This document shows positions 24,522-34,629 of a stretch of 64,000 nt of DNA, piece after piece. The DNA comes from Aureimonas endophytica. GTDB lineage: Bacteria > Pseudomonadota > Alphaproteobacteria > Rhizobiales > Rhizobiaceae. The stretch lies in the NCBI RefSeq assembly GCF_014642635.1, contig NZ_BMIQ01000007.1:124001-188000 (forward strand), given 5' to 3'. Positions within the stretch are counted from its first letter, which is position 1. Each line of letters starts with the position of its first letter. The notes beneath the pieces are model-generated. The model worked only from the letters and a program-made list of their open reading frames with translations. It was not told the DNA's origin and did not search any database. Position numbers and translations under genes: made by a program.

Positions 24522-25529
24522 TCAGGCGATCCGGTCGAGGATCGCCTTCGCCGCGGGCAGGCGAAGCAGCTGCTGCTGCGGGCGCGGCCCGATCTGCTCG
24601 ATGATATGGGCGGCGGCGATCGTGCCGAGCCGCGCCGAATCGGCATGCGGCAGGCCGGCCGTATAGCCGCGCAGGAAGCCGCCGGCGAAGAGGTCGCCGG
24701 CGCCCGTCGTGTCGAGCAGCTGGCGGACGGGCGTCGCCTCCACCGCGAAGCTTCGATCCTTCTCCACCACGACGCAGCCCTTCTCGCTGCGGGTGACGAG
24801 GGCGAGGCGCTTCGTGTCCTCGCCGAGACGGCGCAGGGCGAGATCGAGATCGTCGGTCTCGTAGAGCGCCAGCGCCTCGGCCTCGTTGGCGAAGACGATG
24901 TCCACCGCGCCGGAGCGCATCAGCTCCAGGAACTCGTCGCGATAGCGATGGACGCAGAAGGAATCGGACAGGGTGAAGGCCATGGTCCGGCCATGGCGGT
25001 GGGCGAGCTCCGCCGCCAGCCGGATCGCCGCCTTGGCGCTCGGCTGGTCCCAGAGATAGCCCTCGAAATAGGTGACGGCGGCGGAGGCGACGAGCGCCTC
25101 GTCGATATCCTCCGGCGTCAGCTCCATGCAGGCGCCGAGATAGGTGGACATCGAGCGCTCGCCGTCCGGCGTCACGAGGATCATGGATCGGGCGGTCGGC
25201 GGCGGGCGGTCGAGCGGCCGCGTGGCGAAATGCACCTTCTGCGCCCGGATGTCGGACGTGTAGACCGTGCCGAGCGCGTCGTCGGAGACCTTGCCGATAT
25301 AGGCGCCCCGGCCGCCGAGGCTGACGACGCCCGCCGCCGTGTTGGCGGCCGAGCCGCCGGAGGTCTCCACCGCCGGGCCCATGGCCTCGTAGAGCGCGGT
25401 GGCACGCTCCGCGTCGATCAGGGTCATCGAGCCCTTGCGCACCTCGTGCCGGACGAGGAACTCCTCGTCCACCTGCGCGATGATGTCGACGATCGCGTTG
25501 CCGATCGTCAGGACGTCGATATCTGCCAT
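24522..25529 (-). CDS. PfkB-family carbohydrate kinase, adenosine kinase-like
   Basis: A 335-residue ribokinase-type enzyme. Signature 1 is seen as SGGSAANTAAGVVSLGGRGAYIGKV (about 57-81) and signature 2 as DTTGAGDLFAGGFLRG (about 285-300) with the catalytic Asp. Alphaproteobacterial proteins of this type are usually labelled adenosine kinases, which convert adenosine to AMP. The ATG at 25529 is where homology starts. Monocistronic, separated from the hydroxylase operon by a strong hairpin. Confidence 0.88.
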   Translation of the reverse strand: MADIDVLTIGNAIVDIIAQVDEEFLVRHEVRKGSMTLIDAERATALYEAMGPAVETSGGSAANTAAGVVSLGGRGAYIGKVSDDALGTVYTSDIRAQKVHFATRPLDRPPPTARSMILVTPDGERSMSTYLGACMELTPEDIDEALVASAAVTYFEGYLWDQPSAKAAIRLAAELAHRHGRTMAFTLSDSFCVHRYRDEFLELMRSGAVDIVFANEAEALALYETDDLDLALRRLGEDTKRLALVTRSEKGCVVVEKDRSFAVEATPVRQLLDTTGAGDLFAGGFLRGYTAGLPHADSARLGTIAAAHIIEQIGPRPQQQLLRLPAAKAILDRIA

Positions 25530-25607
25530 GCGTTTCGATCCCGTCAGCCGATGGGGCCGCATAGACCGGACGGAGGCGTCTGGCGAGTCCTTCCCGCGGA
25601 AATGCGC

Positions 25608-25634
25608 GGGGCGGCGCGTGCGCCGCGCCGCCCC
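25608..25634 (-). terminator. Terminator hairpin of the molybdenum hydroxylase operon
   Basis: GGGGCGGCGCG (25608-25618), loop TGCGC, CGCGCCGCCCC (25624-25634): eleven perfect pairs starting 20 bases after the large-subunit stop and before the kinase start. Weak T-run (ATTT) after it on the minus strand. Confidence 0.7.
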
Positions 25635-25653
25635 GTCCTGATGAGCCGCCGGC

Positions 25654-27879
25654 TCAGTTCCGCTTCGCCCAGCCGGCCAGCACCTTGTCGAGCGTCATCG
25701 GATAGTCGCGCACCCGGACGCCCGTGGCATTGTAGATCGCGTTGGTCACGGCCGCGCCGACGCCGGAGATCGCGAGCTCGCCGATGCCCTTCGCCGCCAG
25801 CGGGCTCGCGGCGGGGTCGCGCTCGTCGACGAAGACCACTTCGAGCCTGCCGATATCGGCATTGACCGGCACATGGTATTCGGCGAGGTCGTGATTGACG
25901 AGAAGGCCGGTCCGCGTGTCGACGATCAGCTCCTCCGTCAGCGCGCCGCCGATGCCGAAGATCTGGCCGCCATAGCATTGCGAGCGCGCCGTCTTCTCGT
26001 TGAGGATGCGGCCGGCCGCCGCGACGGTGAGGAGGCGCCGCACCCGCGTCTCGCCGGTCACGGCATTGACCGCGACCTCGCAGAAATGCGCGCCATAGCT
26101 CGCCTGATGCGTTTCCTTGGCCATCTTGCCGGGCTTGAAATTGCCGATGACGGCGATCGGCGCCTTGCCGACGATCTCGGAGACCGGGCGCTGGCGATTG
26201 CCGGCGATCACCGTGCCGTCCTTCAGCGTCACGTCGTCTGGCGCGAGGTCGAGGCGCCGCGCGATCTCGGCGACGATGCCCTCGCAGGCGGCGAAGACGG
26301 AGGAGCCGGCGGAGTTGGCGCCCCAGGAGCCGCCGGAACCGGCGCCCTGCGGCAGGGCGGAGTCGCCGAGCTTCACCACGACGCTCTCGCGCGGCAGGCC
26401 CAGCATCTCGGCGGCGATCTGCTGGAGGATCGTATAGGTGCCGGTGCCGATATCCGTCATGTCGGTCTCGACCAGCGCCGTTCCGTCCGGCGCCAGCGTG
26501 ACGCGGGCGGAGGAGGGCTGGAGCATGTTCTTGCGCGAGGCGGCCGACATGCCGATGCCGATATGCCATTCGCCCTCGCGCCGGCTCATCGGCGCCTTCG
26601 GCCGGTCGGCCCAGCCGAAGAGCTCGGCGCCCTTGTCCATGCATTCCACCAGCCGGCGCGAGGAGAACGGCAGGCCGTCCTGCGGGTCCTCGGCCGGTTC
26701 GTTCCGCTTGCGGAACTCGATCGGGTCGAGCCCCAGCTTTTCCGCCATCTCGTCGATGGCGTTTTCCAGCGCCAGCATGCCGACCGCCTCGCCGGGCGCC
26801 CGCATGGAGGCGGCGAGGAGGATGTTCACATCCGCCTTGCGATGCGTCACCCGCCGGTTGTCGCCGGCATAGAGGAAGACGGTCGAGATGCCGGCCGGCT
26901 CGAAGACGTTCTGTTCGGGCAGATTGCCGGACACCGTCTCATGCGCGATGGCGGTGATGCGCCCGTCCCGCGTCGCGCCGATGCGCAGGCGCTGGATCGT
27001 ATCGGCGCGTCGCACGGTCGTCTGATAGACCTGCTGACGGGTCAGCACCGCCTTGACCGGCCGGCCGACCTCCCGCGCCGCGAGGGCGGCGAAGACCGCT
27101 TCCGGCGCGATGCCGAGCTTCGAGCCGAAGCCGCCGCCGACATAGGGGCTGACGATCCGCACCTTGCTCTTCGAGATGCCGAGCGCGGCGGCGAGCTGGC
27201 CGACATTGGTGGAGACGAGCTGATAGGAGCCGTAGACCGTCAGCTCGTCGCCGTTCCAGTCGGCGATGGAGGCGTGCGGCTCCATGGCGGAGGAGTTCTG
27301 GCTCGGCGTCGTATAGGTCGCGTCGAGTTGCACCTCCGCGGCGGCGAAGGCCTTGTCGAAATCGCCTTTCTCGACGGTCGAGGGCATCTGCTGCTCGCCG
27401 GGGTCGTAAGCCTCGTCCGCGACGGTGGCGAGGTCGTAGCGCCCGGCCTCGACCTCGTACTCCACCTCGACCAGCCGGGCGGCGTCGCGCGCCACCTCAA
27501 AGCTCTCGGCGACCACCATGCAGACCGGCTGGCCGTGATAGCTGACCTCGCCCTTGATGGCGGCGGGCTTCGAATCGCTCGGATCTGCGGCGCCGCGCGC
27601 CGCGCGCTCGTCGGTGACGACATGGAGGACGCCCTTCAGCGACAGGGCCGGCAGGGGATCGATGCGCTTGATGCGGCCGGCGCCGATCGGCGCCGTCACC
27701 AGATAGCCATAGGCGACCATCTTGCCGATCAGCTGCTCGTAGGCGTATTTCGCCGTGCCCGAGACCTTCAGCGGACCTTCGAAGCGCGTCAGGGCGCGGC
27801 CGATGACGTTCTGGCCGTTGCGGTCGAGACGCGTCTCGCCGACCGGCTTGTCCATCTTGTAGTCGTGGGACAGGCTCAT
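25654..27879 (-). CDS. Molybdenum hydroxylase large subunit (PaoC/xanthine dehydrogenase family)
   Basis: A 741-residue molybdopterin-binding subunit. It has the family N-terminus ([17 protein letters not shown]), the cofactor loop [12 protein letters not shown] (about 246-257), [15 protein letters not shown], and [11 protein letters not shown] close to the C-terminus, where the catalytic glutamate of the family lies. No signal peptide, so cytoplasmic, or exported piggyback if the complex is. The start overlaps the FAD subunit stop as ATGA. Likely an aldehyde or purine-type oxidoreductase; the PaoC-like layout favours aldehydes, but the substrate is not proven. Confidence 0.92.
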   Translation of the reverse strand: MSLSHDYKMDKPVGETRLDRNGQNVIGRALTRFEGPLKVSGTAKYAYEQLIGKMVAYGYLVTAPIGAGRIKRIDPLPALSLKGVLHVVTDERAARGAADPSDSKPAAIKGEVSYHGQPVCMVVAESFEVARDAARLVEVEYEVEAGRYDLATVADEAYDPGEQQMPSTVEKGDFDKAFAAAEVQLDATYTTPSQNSSAMEPHASIADWNGDELTVYGSYQLVSTNVGQLAAALGISKSKVRIVSPYVGGGFGSKLGIAPEAVFAALAAREVGRPVKAVLTRQQVYQTTVRRADTIQRLRIGATRDGRITAIAHETVSGNLPEQNVFEPAGISTVFLYAGDNRRVTHRKADVNILLAASMRAPGEAVGMLALENAIDEMAEKLGLDPIEFRKRNEPAEDPQDGLPFSSRRLVECMDKGAELFGWADRPKAPMSRREGEWHIGIGMSAASRKNMLQPSSARVTLAPDGTALVETDMTDIGTGTYTILQQIAAEMLGLPRESVVVKLGDSALPQGAGSGGSWGANSAGSSVFAACEGIVAEIARRLDLAPDDVTLKDGTVIAGNRQRPVSEIVGKAPIAVIGNFKPGKMAKETHQASYGAHFCEVAVNAVTGETRVRRLLTVAAAGRILNEKTARSQCYGGQIFGIGGALTEELIVDTRTGLLVNHDLAEYHVPVNADIGRLEVVFVDERDPAASPLAAKGIGELAISGVGAAVTNAIYNATGVRVRDYPMTLDKVLAGWAKRN

Positions 27880-28874
27880 GCCGCGTCTCCTTCCGCGTGG
27901 AGATCGGTCGCCTCGGCGAGGACCGCCGGCAGGGTCCGGCGCATCAGTTCGATCTTGAAGTCGTTGTCGCCCTGGCCCTTCGCGTCCTTCAGCAGGATCT
28001 CGGCGGCCTCGGCGAAGAGGGACGCGCTCGGCGCCTCGTCGATGAGCGCCTGTTCCACCGCCCCGTCGCGCCAGGGCACATGCGCGACGCCGCCGAAGGC
28101 GAGCTTCGCCGTGGCGATGCGGCCGCTCTCGACCTTGACGATGGCCGCGACGGAGATCAGCGCGAAGGCATAGGAAGCGCGATCGCGGACCTTGCGATAG
28201 ATCTGTCGTCCGCCGAGCGGGGCGGGCAGATGGACCGCCGTGATCAGTTCGCCCGGTTCCAGATGGGTGTCGTCCTGCGGCCGGTCGCCCGGCAGGCGAT
28301 GCAGGTCGGCGACGTTGAAGCGGCGCGTCGAGCCGTCCGGCTTCAGCGTCTCGATCTCGGCATCGAGGGCGCGCATCGCCACCGCCATGTCGGACGGATG
28401 CGTCGCGATGCAGTGCTCGCTGGCGCCGAGAATGGCATGGATGCGGGTGAAGCCGCCGATGGCGTCGCAGCCGCTGCCCGGCTCGCGCTTGTTGCAGCGG
28501 GCGGAGGGCTCGTAGAAATAGTTGCAGCGGGTGCGCTGCAGGAAATTGCCGCCGGTGGAGGCCTTGTTGCGCAGCTGGCCGCTGGCGCCGGCAAGGAGCG
28601 CGCGCGACAGCAGCGGATAGTCGCGCCGCACGTCCGGATGGGCGGCGAGATCGCTGTTGGAGACGAGTGCGCCGATCTTCAGGCCCTCGCCGCTCTTGTC
28701 TACGCCCGTCAGCGGCAGGCGGCTGATATCGACCAGCTTGTCCGGCACCTCGATCTGGAGCTTCATCAGGTCGAGGAGATTGGTGCCGCCGGCGATGAAG
28801 CGGGCCGTCGCGCCCTTGGCGGCGAGCGCCGCCTCGGCCGGGCTGGTGGCGCGGGCGTAGTCGAAGCTCCTCAT
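27876..28874 (-). CDS. Molybdenum hydroxylase FAD-binding subunit (PaoB-like)
   Basis: A 332-residue FAD subunit. FAD-binding motifs [15 protein letters not shown] (about 24-38) and [17 protein letters not shown] (about 109-125) are visible. The cysteine-rich stretch after the second ([20 protein letters not shown]) is typical of PaoB-type subunits carrying an extra 4Fe-4S cluster. It overlaps both neighbours by four bases. It passes electrons from the iron-sulfur subunit to an external acceptor. Confidence 0.92.
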   Translation of the reverse strand: MRSFDYARATSPAEAALAAKGATARFIAGGTNLLDLMKLQIEVPDKLVDISRLPLTGVDKSGEGLKIGALVSNSDLAAHPDVRRDYPLLSRALLAGASGQLRNKASTGGNFLQRTRCNYFYEPSARCNKREPGSGCDAIGGFTRIHAILGASEHCIATHPSDMAVAMRALDAEIETLKPDGSTRRFNVADLHRLPGDRPQDDTHLEPGELITAVHLPAPLGGRQIYRKVRDRASYAFALISVAAIVKVESGRIATAKLAFGGVAHVPWRDGAVEQALIDEAPSASLFAEAAEILLKDAKGQGDNDFKIELMRRTLPAVLAEATDLHAEGDAA

Positions 28875-29428
28875 GCCGCCACCTTCCGCTCGCTCTTCCC
28901 GGCCTCGACGGCGGGCGCCGCCTCGCGGATCGCGTCGACGATGTTCGGATAGGCCGAGCAGCGGCAAAGATTGCCGCTCATGCGCTCGGCGACCTCGGCC
29001 TCCGACAGTTCGACCGGCCCGCCGCCGAGATCGGCGCTGACATGGCTCGGCCAGCCGGCGGCGACTTCGCCGATCATGCCGACGGCGGAGACGATCTGGC
29101 CCGGCGTGCAATAGCCGCACTGGTAGCCGTCATGCTCCAGGAAGGCCTGCTGCATCGGATGAAGATGGCCCGGCCGGCCGAGACCCTCGATGGTGGTGAT
29201 CTCGTCGCCCTCGTGCATCACGGCGAGCGTCAGGCAGGAATTGATGCGCCGCCCGTTCACCAGCACCGTGCAGGCGCCGCACTGGCCATGGTCGCAGCCC
29301 TTCTTGGAACCGGTGAGGCCGATATGCTCGCGCAGGGCGTCGAGTAGCGACGTGCGGATGTCGGTCTCGACCTCGTGCACTTCCCCGTTGACGTTCAGTC
29401 GTAGCAAAGCCGCGCTCCTTGTAACCAT
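28871..29428 (-). CDS. Molybdenum hydroxylase [2Fe-2S] subunit (PaoA-like)
   Basis: A 185-residue two-cluster iron-sulfur subunit. The plant-ferredoxin cluster is in [18 protein letters not shown] (about 42-59); the second cluster is formed by QCGYCTPGQ and [10 protein letters not shown]. Unlike E. coli PaoA there is no twin-arginine leader, so the complex is probably cytoplasmic. First gene of a three-gene operon with four-base overlaps. No maturation chaperone of the XdhC type is adjacent. Confidence 0.93.
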   Translation of the reverse strand: MVTRSAALLRLNVNGEVHEVETDIRTSLLDALREHIGLTGSKKGCDHGQCGACTVLVNGRRINSCLTLAVMHEGDEITTIEGLGRPGHLHPMQQAFLEHDGYQCGYCTPGQIVSAVGMIGEVAAGWPSHVSADLGGGPVELSEAEVAERMSGNLCRCSAYPNIVDAIREAAPAVEAGKSERKVAA

Positions 29429-29555
29429 TCCAAGGTCGCAACGCGGCAGAGGCCATATGGTTGACGAAAAGGGGAATGGTCGCGACCGAAACGGGGACTC
29501 GCCGGTCCGGACGACGACATCCGGATTCGACCCGGGAAATCGTCGCGGACGCGAC

Positions 29556-29867
29556 CTACAATTTGGCGTTCTTCAGGACTTCGTTGATCCGCGACTGCCA
29601 GCCTTTGCCCGTCGCCTTGAACTTCGCGACCACATCCGCATCGAGGCGAAGCCGGACTTCCTGACGCTTTTCCTGCCTCGCCGGATGGTCGCGGTCGCGC
29701 CGGAGGCTTTCCGCGAGGCCGGGAAAGACCTCCGCAAAAGGTTTGGCCTTGGCGAAATCCTCTTCCGTCCATTCCGGATTGTCGGACACCTCGTCCCAAT
29801 CCTTTCGGGCATAACCATGCATCTCGGCGTGGACGGGATCGAATCCGTCAGTCCTCTTGTCGGTCAT
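29556..29867 (-). CDS. brnA: BrnA-family antitoxin
   Basis: A 103-residue antitoxin of the BrnT/BrnA type II system. The C-terminal half has the ribbon-helix-helix-like pattern of BrnA (EVRLRLDADVVAKFKATGKGWQSRINEVL); the N-terminal half is acidic and aromatic (DWDEVSDNPEWTEEDFAKAKPF), as in the toxin-binding arm. It starts inside the brnT 3' end (20-base overlap), toxin first, as usual for this family. Confidence 0.88.
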   Translation of the reverse strand: MTDKRTDGFDPVHAEMHGYARKDWDEVSDNPEWTEEDFAKAKPFAEVFPGLAESLRRDRDHPARQEKRQEVRLRLDADVVAKFKATGKGWQSRINEVLKNAKL

Positions 29868-30111
29868 AGAGCCTCCTTTCCAGATGCGAGGCCGGTCTCA
29901 TGCTGACGATCGAGATCGCCTCCGATCCGAGCGGTCGGAAGACGGCGGCGACCACCAGGATATGGTCGAGCCGACCGATCGCCAGAAAGCGGTTGCCATG
30001 GCCTGGACGGATAAGGGCTCCCGCGAAGAACTCGTCGTTCAGGGCGGCGAAATCCAATCCATGCTTGGCGAGATTGCTGCGGCGTTTCGGTTCGTCCCAA
30101 ACGATCCTCAT
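29848..30111 (-). CDS. brnT: BrnT-family toxin
   Basis: An 87-residue RelE-fold ribonuclease toxin. The BrnT signature is clear: VWDEPKRRSNLAKHGLDFAAL at the N-terminus, a central RFLAIGRLDHILVVAAV strand pair, and RPASHLERRLYDR at the end. Typical length. It is followed by the brnA antitoxin with overlapping frames. The pair lies between the hydroxylase operon and cobO. Confidence 0.9.
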   Translation of the reverse strand: MRIVWDEPKRRSNLAKHGLDFAALNDEFFAGALIRPGHGNRFLAIGRLDHILVVAAVFRPLGSEAISIVSMRPASHLERRLYDRQED

Positions 30112-30193
30112 GCAATGGCTCTCGTAGCATATAAGATCGGACGCGCTCCGGCAAAACCGGCCCCGACGAGCCTCTCGGAGAGGCGAGGGCTCG

Positions 30194-30832
30194 TCAGAAC
30201 TCGATGCCCTTCTGCGCCTTCACGCCAGAGCGGAACGGATGCTTCACCGCCTCCATCTCGGTGACGAGATCGGCGAGCTCGATCAGCTCCTCCTTGGCGT
30301 TGCGGCCGGTGACGACGACATGCTTCATCGGCGGCCGGTTGCGCAGCACCTCCAGCACCTCGGCGAGATCGAGATAGTCGTAGCGCAGCACGATGTTGAG
30401 TTCGTCCAGGAGGACGAGATCGTGCTCGTCGTCCATGACGAGCGCCTTCGCCCGTTCCCAGGCGGCGGCGGCGGCCTCGATGTCGCGGCGGCGGTCCTGC
30501 GTCTCCCAGGTGAAGCCGTCGCCCATGGCGGTGATCGTCACGCGGTCCTCGAAGCGCTCCAGCGCCACGCGCTCGCCCGTTTCCCACTTGCCCTTCACGA
30601 ACTGGACGATGCCGACCTTCATGCCGTTGCCGAGCGCCCGGAAGACGAGGCCGAAGGCGGCGGTCGACTTGCCCTTGCCCTTGCCGGTATGGACGATGAG
30701 CAGGCCCTTCTCGACCGTCTTGGTCGCGAGGATCTTGTCGCGCGCCGCCTTCTTCTTTTTCATCTTCTCGGCATGGCGCGCGTCCAGCTCGTCCTGCGTC
30801 ATCGCCGCCAGCGCCGGGGACTTGTCCGACAT
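30194..30832 (-). CDS. cobO: Cob(I)yrinic acid a,c-diamide adenosyltransferase
   Basis: A 212-residue CobA/CobO-type ATP:corrinoid adenosyltransferase that adds the upper adenosyl ligand. P-loop: HTGKGKGKSTAAFG (about 47-60); family motifs VQFVKGKWETGE and LDELNIVLRYDYL follow. A charged N-terminal extension is normal for CobO. The ATG at 30832 lies two bases after the cobN stop. Last gene of the cobU-cobW-cobN-cobO operon. Its substrate is the product of the CobNST chelatase. Confidence 0.96.
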   Translation of the reverse strand: MSDKSPALAAMTQDELDARHAEKMKKKKAARDKILATKTVEKGLLIVHTGKGKGKSTAAFGLVFRALGNGMKVGIVQFVKGKWETGERVALERFEDRVTITAMGDGFTWETQDRRRDIEAAAAAWERAKALVMDDEHDLVLLDELNIVLRYDYLDLAEVLEVLRNRPPMKHVVVTGRNAKEELIELADLVTEMEAVKHPFRSGVKAQKGIEF

Positions 30833-30834
30833 CG

Positions 30835-33800
30835 CTATCTCCCGAGTTCCATCAGGGCCGAATTGGAGCGCGGGCGCCAGAGCCCGCGCCGGATCGCCTC
30901 GGCCAGCCGCGCGCGCAGCTCCGCGAAGGCCGCCGGATTGTTGGCTTCGAGAAAGCCCGCCACCGTCTCGTCCAGCACGAAGGCGCGGTGCACCAGCTCG
31001 AAATGATGATCGGCGACGGCACCGGTCGTCGCCGCGAAGGCGAAGAGATAGTCGACCGTCGCGGCGATCTCGAAGGCGCCCTTGTAGCCGTGGCGCATGG
31101 TGCCGGCGATCCATTTCGGATTGGTGACGCGCGCCCGGACGACCCGGCCGATCTCCTCCTCCAGACTGCGGATCACTGGCCGCTCGGGCCGCGAATGGTC
31201 GTTGTGATAGACGCTCGGGCGCCGGCCCGACAGCGTCTCGACCGCCGCAGTCATGCCGCCCTCGAACTGGTAGTAGTCGTCGGAATCGAGGAGGTCGTGC
31301 TCGCGATTGTCCTGGTTCTGGACGACCGCCTCGACTTGCTCCAGGCGCCGCTCGAAGCCGGCGCGGTCCGCCTCGCCCTCGCCGCCGGCGCCATAGGCAT
31401 AGCCGCCCCAGACGAGATAGGCCTCCGCCAGATCGCCCCTGGTCTCCCAGCCGCGCTCGTCGATCAGCGCCTGGAGGCCTGCGCCATAGGCGCCTGGCTT
31501 GGCGCCGAAGACGCGGAAGCCGGCGCGGCGCGCGGCCTCGCGCTCCGTCAGGCCCGAGGCCCGCAGCAGGGCGGTCTCCTCGCGCATGCGGGCCGCAAGC
31601 GGATTGTCGGCCGCGTCCTCGTCGAGGGCGCCGATGGCGCGGGCGGCGCGGTCGAAGAGCGCGATCTGGTCGGGAAAGGCGTCGCGGAAGAAGCCGGAGA
31701 CGCGCAGGGTCACGTCGACGCGCGGCCGTCCGAGAGCGGCGAGCGGCACGATCTCGAAGCCGGAAACGCGCCGGCTGCCGGCATCCCAGACCGGCCTCGC
31801 GCCGATCAGCGCCAGAGCCTGCGCGATGTCGTCGCCGCCGGTGCGCATATTGGCCGTGCCCCAGACGGAAAGGCCGAGGGCGCGGGGATAGTCGCCATGA
31901 TCCTGGACATGGCGGGTGAGCAGCAGCTCGGCCGATGTCCGGCCGATCGTCCAGGCGGTCTCGGTCGGCACGCTGCGCGTATCGACGGAATGGAAGTTGC
32001 GCCCGGTGGGCAGGACGTCCGGCCGGCCGCGCGTCGGTGCGCCGGACGGGCCGGGCGGCACGAAGCGTCCGTCGAGGCCGGCGAGCAGCCCGGCGATCTC
32101 GGCGGGACCGGAGGCGGTGACGGCCGGGCGCAGCCGCGTCTCGATCCCGGCGAGAACGGCGCGCGTCGCCGTCCAGGCCGGGTCCGGTTCGCTCTCGCCG
32201 GCGACGAGCCTTCCCGCCAGGAGCTCGATCCGCTCCACCGTGTCGCCGGCCGTGCGCCAGGGGTCGGACGCGACATCCATGAGCACCGGCGGTCTCGGGC
32301 CTCGCCAGGGGGCGGCCATGTCGCAGGCGAGGGGATCGAAGGGAGTGGCGGTGGAAAGGGTGTCGCCCCCCTCCACCACGTCGGACATAGAGGCTTCCGA
32401 GCCCAACCCCAGATCCGCCGCGATCGCCCGCTGCAACGACGCCTCGCCGGGTTCAAAGCCGCGCGGCATGCGAGCGAGGGCGGTGAGAAGGTCGGTGAGC
32501 AGGCGGCCCTCCGGCGCGCGGCCGAAGACATGCAGGCCGTCGCGGATCTGCATTTCCTTCAATTCGCAGAGATAGGCGTCGAGACGCTCCAGCCGCTCGG
32601 TCTCGTCGCCGGCGAGAAGACCGGCATCGCGGTCGAGGCCGCTATCGGCGACGAGGTCGAGGATGGCCTTGCGCAGCAGCGCGGCGCGGCGCGGATCGCC
32701 CTCCGTCGCCGCGTAATATTCGTCGACCAGCGCTTCGAGATCGCGCAGCGCGCCGTGATTCTCGGCGCGGGTCAGAGGCGGCGTCAGATGGTCGACGATC
32801 ACCGCCGCCGTCCGGCGCTTGGCCTGCGTGCCCTCGCCCGGATCGTTGACGATGAAGGGATAGAGATGCGGCAAGGGTCCGAGCACGGCTTCGGGGAAGC
32901 AGTCTTCGGACAGCGCGAGGGCCTTGCCCGGCAACCATTCGAGATTGCCGTGCTTGCCCATATGGATCACCGCATCGGCGCCGAAGCCCTCGCGCAGAAA
33001 GGCGTAGAAGGCGAGATAGTGGTGCGGCGGCACGAGATCCGGCGCGTGATAGCTCGATTTCGGATCGATATTGTAGCCGCGCGCCGGCTGCACGCCGACG
33101 ATCGCGTGGCCGAAGCGGCGGAGCGGCAGGGCGAAGCCGCGCCCCGGCAGGACGAAGGGATCGTCTTCCGGCGCGCCCCAGCGCGCCGTGACGGCGGCGC
33201 GGACCGCTTCCGGCAAGGCGGCGAAGATGCGGCGATAGTCGGCGAGCGGCAGGGTCTCGCGGACGGCGCGGCCGGCAAGGCCGGCATTGGTCGGGCCTTC
33301 GAGGAGGCGGGCGACGAGCGCGTTGCCATCCGCCGGCAGGTCCTCGACCGCATAGCCCGCCGCCCGCAGCGCGCCGAGCACCTCGACCGTGCCGGCCGGC
33401 GTGTCGAGCCCGACGCCGTTGGCGGTCCGCCCGTCCCGGTTCGGATAGTTGGCGAGGACGATCGCGACGCGCCGTTCGGCGGCCGGCCGGCGGCGCAGCG
33501 CGATCCAGGCACGGGCGAGATCGGCGACATGGGCGATCCGATCCGGCACCGGCCTGTGGCGCACCACGTCGATCTCGGCTTGCGCGTCCCATTCGCCCGC
33601 CGACTTGAAGGCGAGGGCGCCGGCGAAGACCCGGCCGTCGATCTCCGGCAGGGCGACGCTCATGGCGAGGTCGCGGGGGGAAAGCCCGCGCGGCGAGGCG
33701 CGCCACGCCTCTTCCGTGCCGCTGCCGAGCACCGCCTGCAAGACCATGGCGCCGCTCTCGTCAAGCACCGTGCCGCCCGGCTCGCCGACCGCGAAGCCGG

Positions 33801-34629
33801 TGAGATTGACGACGAGATCCGGCGCCGTCCGGGCGAAGAGGGCGCGCAGCGTCTCGATCGAGACCGGATCCTTCAGGCTCGTGACATAGATCGGGAGGGG
33901 GGAGAGGCCGCGCGCTTCGAGCGCTGTCGCCAGCGCGTCCACCGCTTCCGTCTGGCCGCTCTGGACGAGCGCCCGGTAGAAGACGATGGCCACCGTCGGG
34001 CGGGTCTCGCCGGTGGCTGGCGCGTCGCTCGTTCCGGCCGGCGTGGAGAAAGGCTCCGCTCGCGATCCTCGCGCCTTCGCCGTCTCATCCGAAAGCCGTC
34101 CCGCCTTCAGGATCGGCCGCGCCGCGACGGGCCAGTCGCTGCCGTCGAGGATCGCCCGGCAGGCGGCGAGGAAATGGCCGGCATTCTCCGCGCCGCCTTC
34201 CGTCAGATAGCGCCAGAGCGCCAGGCGCTCGGCGGGCGGCAGGGTGGAAAGGGCGGCCAGTTCCGGGTCCTCGCGATCGTCGCCCGGCAGGGCGGCGAAG
34301 CGGATCGACCGCTCGCGGGCGAGGCTCGCCAGCCGCTCGGCGCCGTGGCGCCAATAGGCCGCGCCGCCGAGAAGGCGCAGGACGATCAGCCGCGCGTGCC
34401 GCGCCGTCCTCTCGACATAGGTGTCGACCGACATCGGATGGCCGAGCCGCAGGAGATTGGCGAGCCGGAGATCGGGCGCGTCCGGCCCGAGCCGGCGTGC
34501 CGCCGCCGCCAGCGCCGCGAGTTCCGTATCCGCCGCCGACAGGACCAGGAGATCGGCCGGCGTCTGGCGGAGATCCACCGCCTCGGCGCCGTCGGCGATC
34601 GTGCCCCTTTGGGCGGCGAGAAGATGCAT
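30835..34629 (-). CDS. cobN: Cobaltochelatase large subunit CobN
   Basis: A 1264-residue large subunit of the aerobic-pathway ATP-dependent cobalt chelatase, homologous to the magnesium chelatase H subunit and of full family length. Recognisable blocks include the HMGKHGNLEWLPGKALALS motif, the YPFIVNDPGEGTQAKRR region and the C-terminal GYKGAFEIAATVDYLFAFAATT region. It needs CobS and CobT (chelatase subunits), which are not in this window. The start overlaps the cobW stop (TGATG-type). A long open frame on the opposite strand is a codon shadow. Confidence 0.97.
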   Translation of the reverse strand: MHLLAAQRGTIADGAEAVDLRQTPADLLVLSAADTELAALAAAARRLGPDAPDLRLANLLRLGHPMSVDTYVERTARHARLIVLRLLGGAAYWRHGAERLASLARERSIRFAALPGDDREDPELAALSTLPPAERLALWRYLTEGGAENAGHFLAACRAILDGSDWPVAARPILKAGRLSDETAKARGSRAEPFSTPAGTSDAPATGETRPTVAIVFYRALVQSGQTEAVDALATALEARGLSPLPIYVTSLKDPVSIETLRALFARTAPDLVVNLTGFAVGEPGGTVLDESGAMVLQAVLGSGTEEAWRASPRGLSPRDLAMSVALPEIDGRVFAGALAFKSAGEWDAQAEIDVVRHRPVPDRIAHVADLARAWIALRRRPAAERRVAIVLANYPNRDGRTANGVGLDTPAGTVEVLGALRAAGYAVEDLPADGNALVARLLEGPTNAGLAGRAVRETLPLADYRRIFAALPEAVRAAVTARWGAPEDDPFVLPGRGFALPLRRFGHAIVGVQPARGYNIDPKSSYHAPDLVPPHHYLAFYAFLREGFGADAVIHMGKHGNLEWLPGKALALSEDCFPEAVLGPLPHLYPFIVNDPGEGTQAKRRTAAVIVDHLTPPLTRAENHGALRDLEALVDEYYAATEGDPRRAALLRKAILDLVADSGLDRDAGLLAGDETERLERLDAYLCELKEMQIRDGLHVFGRAPEGRLLTDLLTALARMPRGFEPGEASLQRAIAADLGLGSEASMSDVVEGGDTLSTATPFDPLACDMAAPWRGPRPPVLMDVASDPWRTAGDTVERIELLAGRLVAGESEPDPAWTATRAVLAGIETRLRPAVTASGPAEIAGLLAGLDGRFVPPGPSGAPTRGRPDVLPTGRNFHSVDTRSVPTETAWTIGRTSAELLLTRHVQDHGDYPRALGLSVWGTANMRTGGDDIAQALALIGARPVWDAGSRRVSGFEIVPLAALGRPRVDVTLRVSGFFRDAFPDQIALFDRAARAIGALDEDAADNPLAARMREETALLRASGLTEREAARRAGFRVFGAKPGAYGAGLQALIDERGWETRGDLAEAYLVWGGYAYGAGGEGEADRAGFERRLEQVEAVVQNQDNREHDLLDSDDYYQFEGGMTAAVETLSGRRPSVYHNDHSRPERPVIRSLEEEIGRVVRARVTNPKWIAGTMRHGYKGAFEIAATVDYLFAFAATTGAVADHHFELVHRAFVLDETVAGFLEANNPAAFAELRARLAEAIRRGLWRPRSNSALMELGR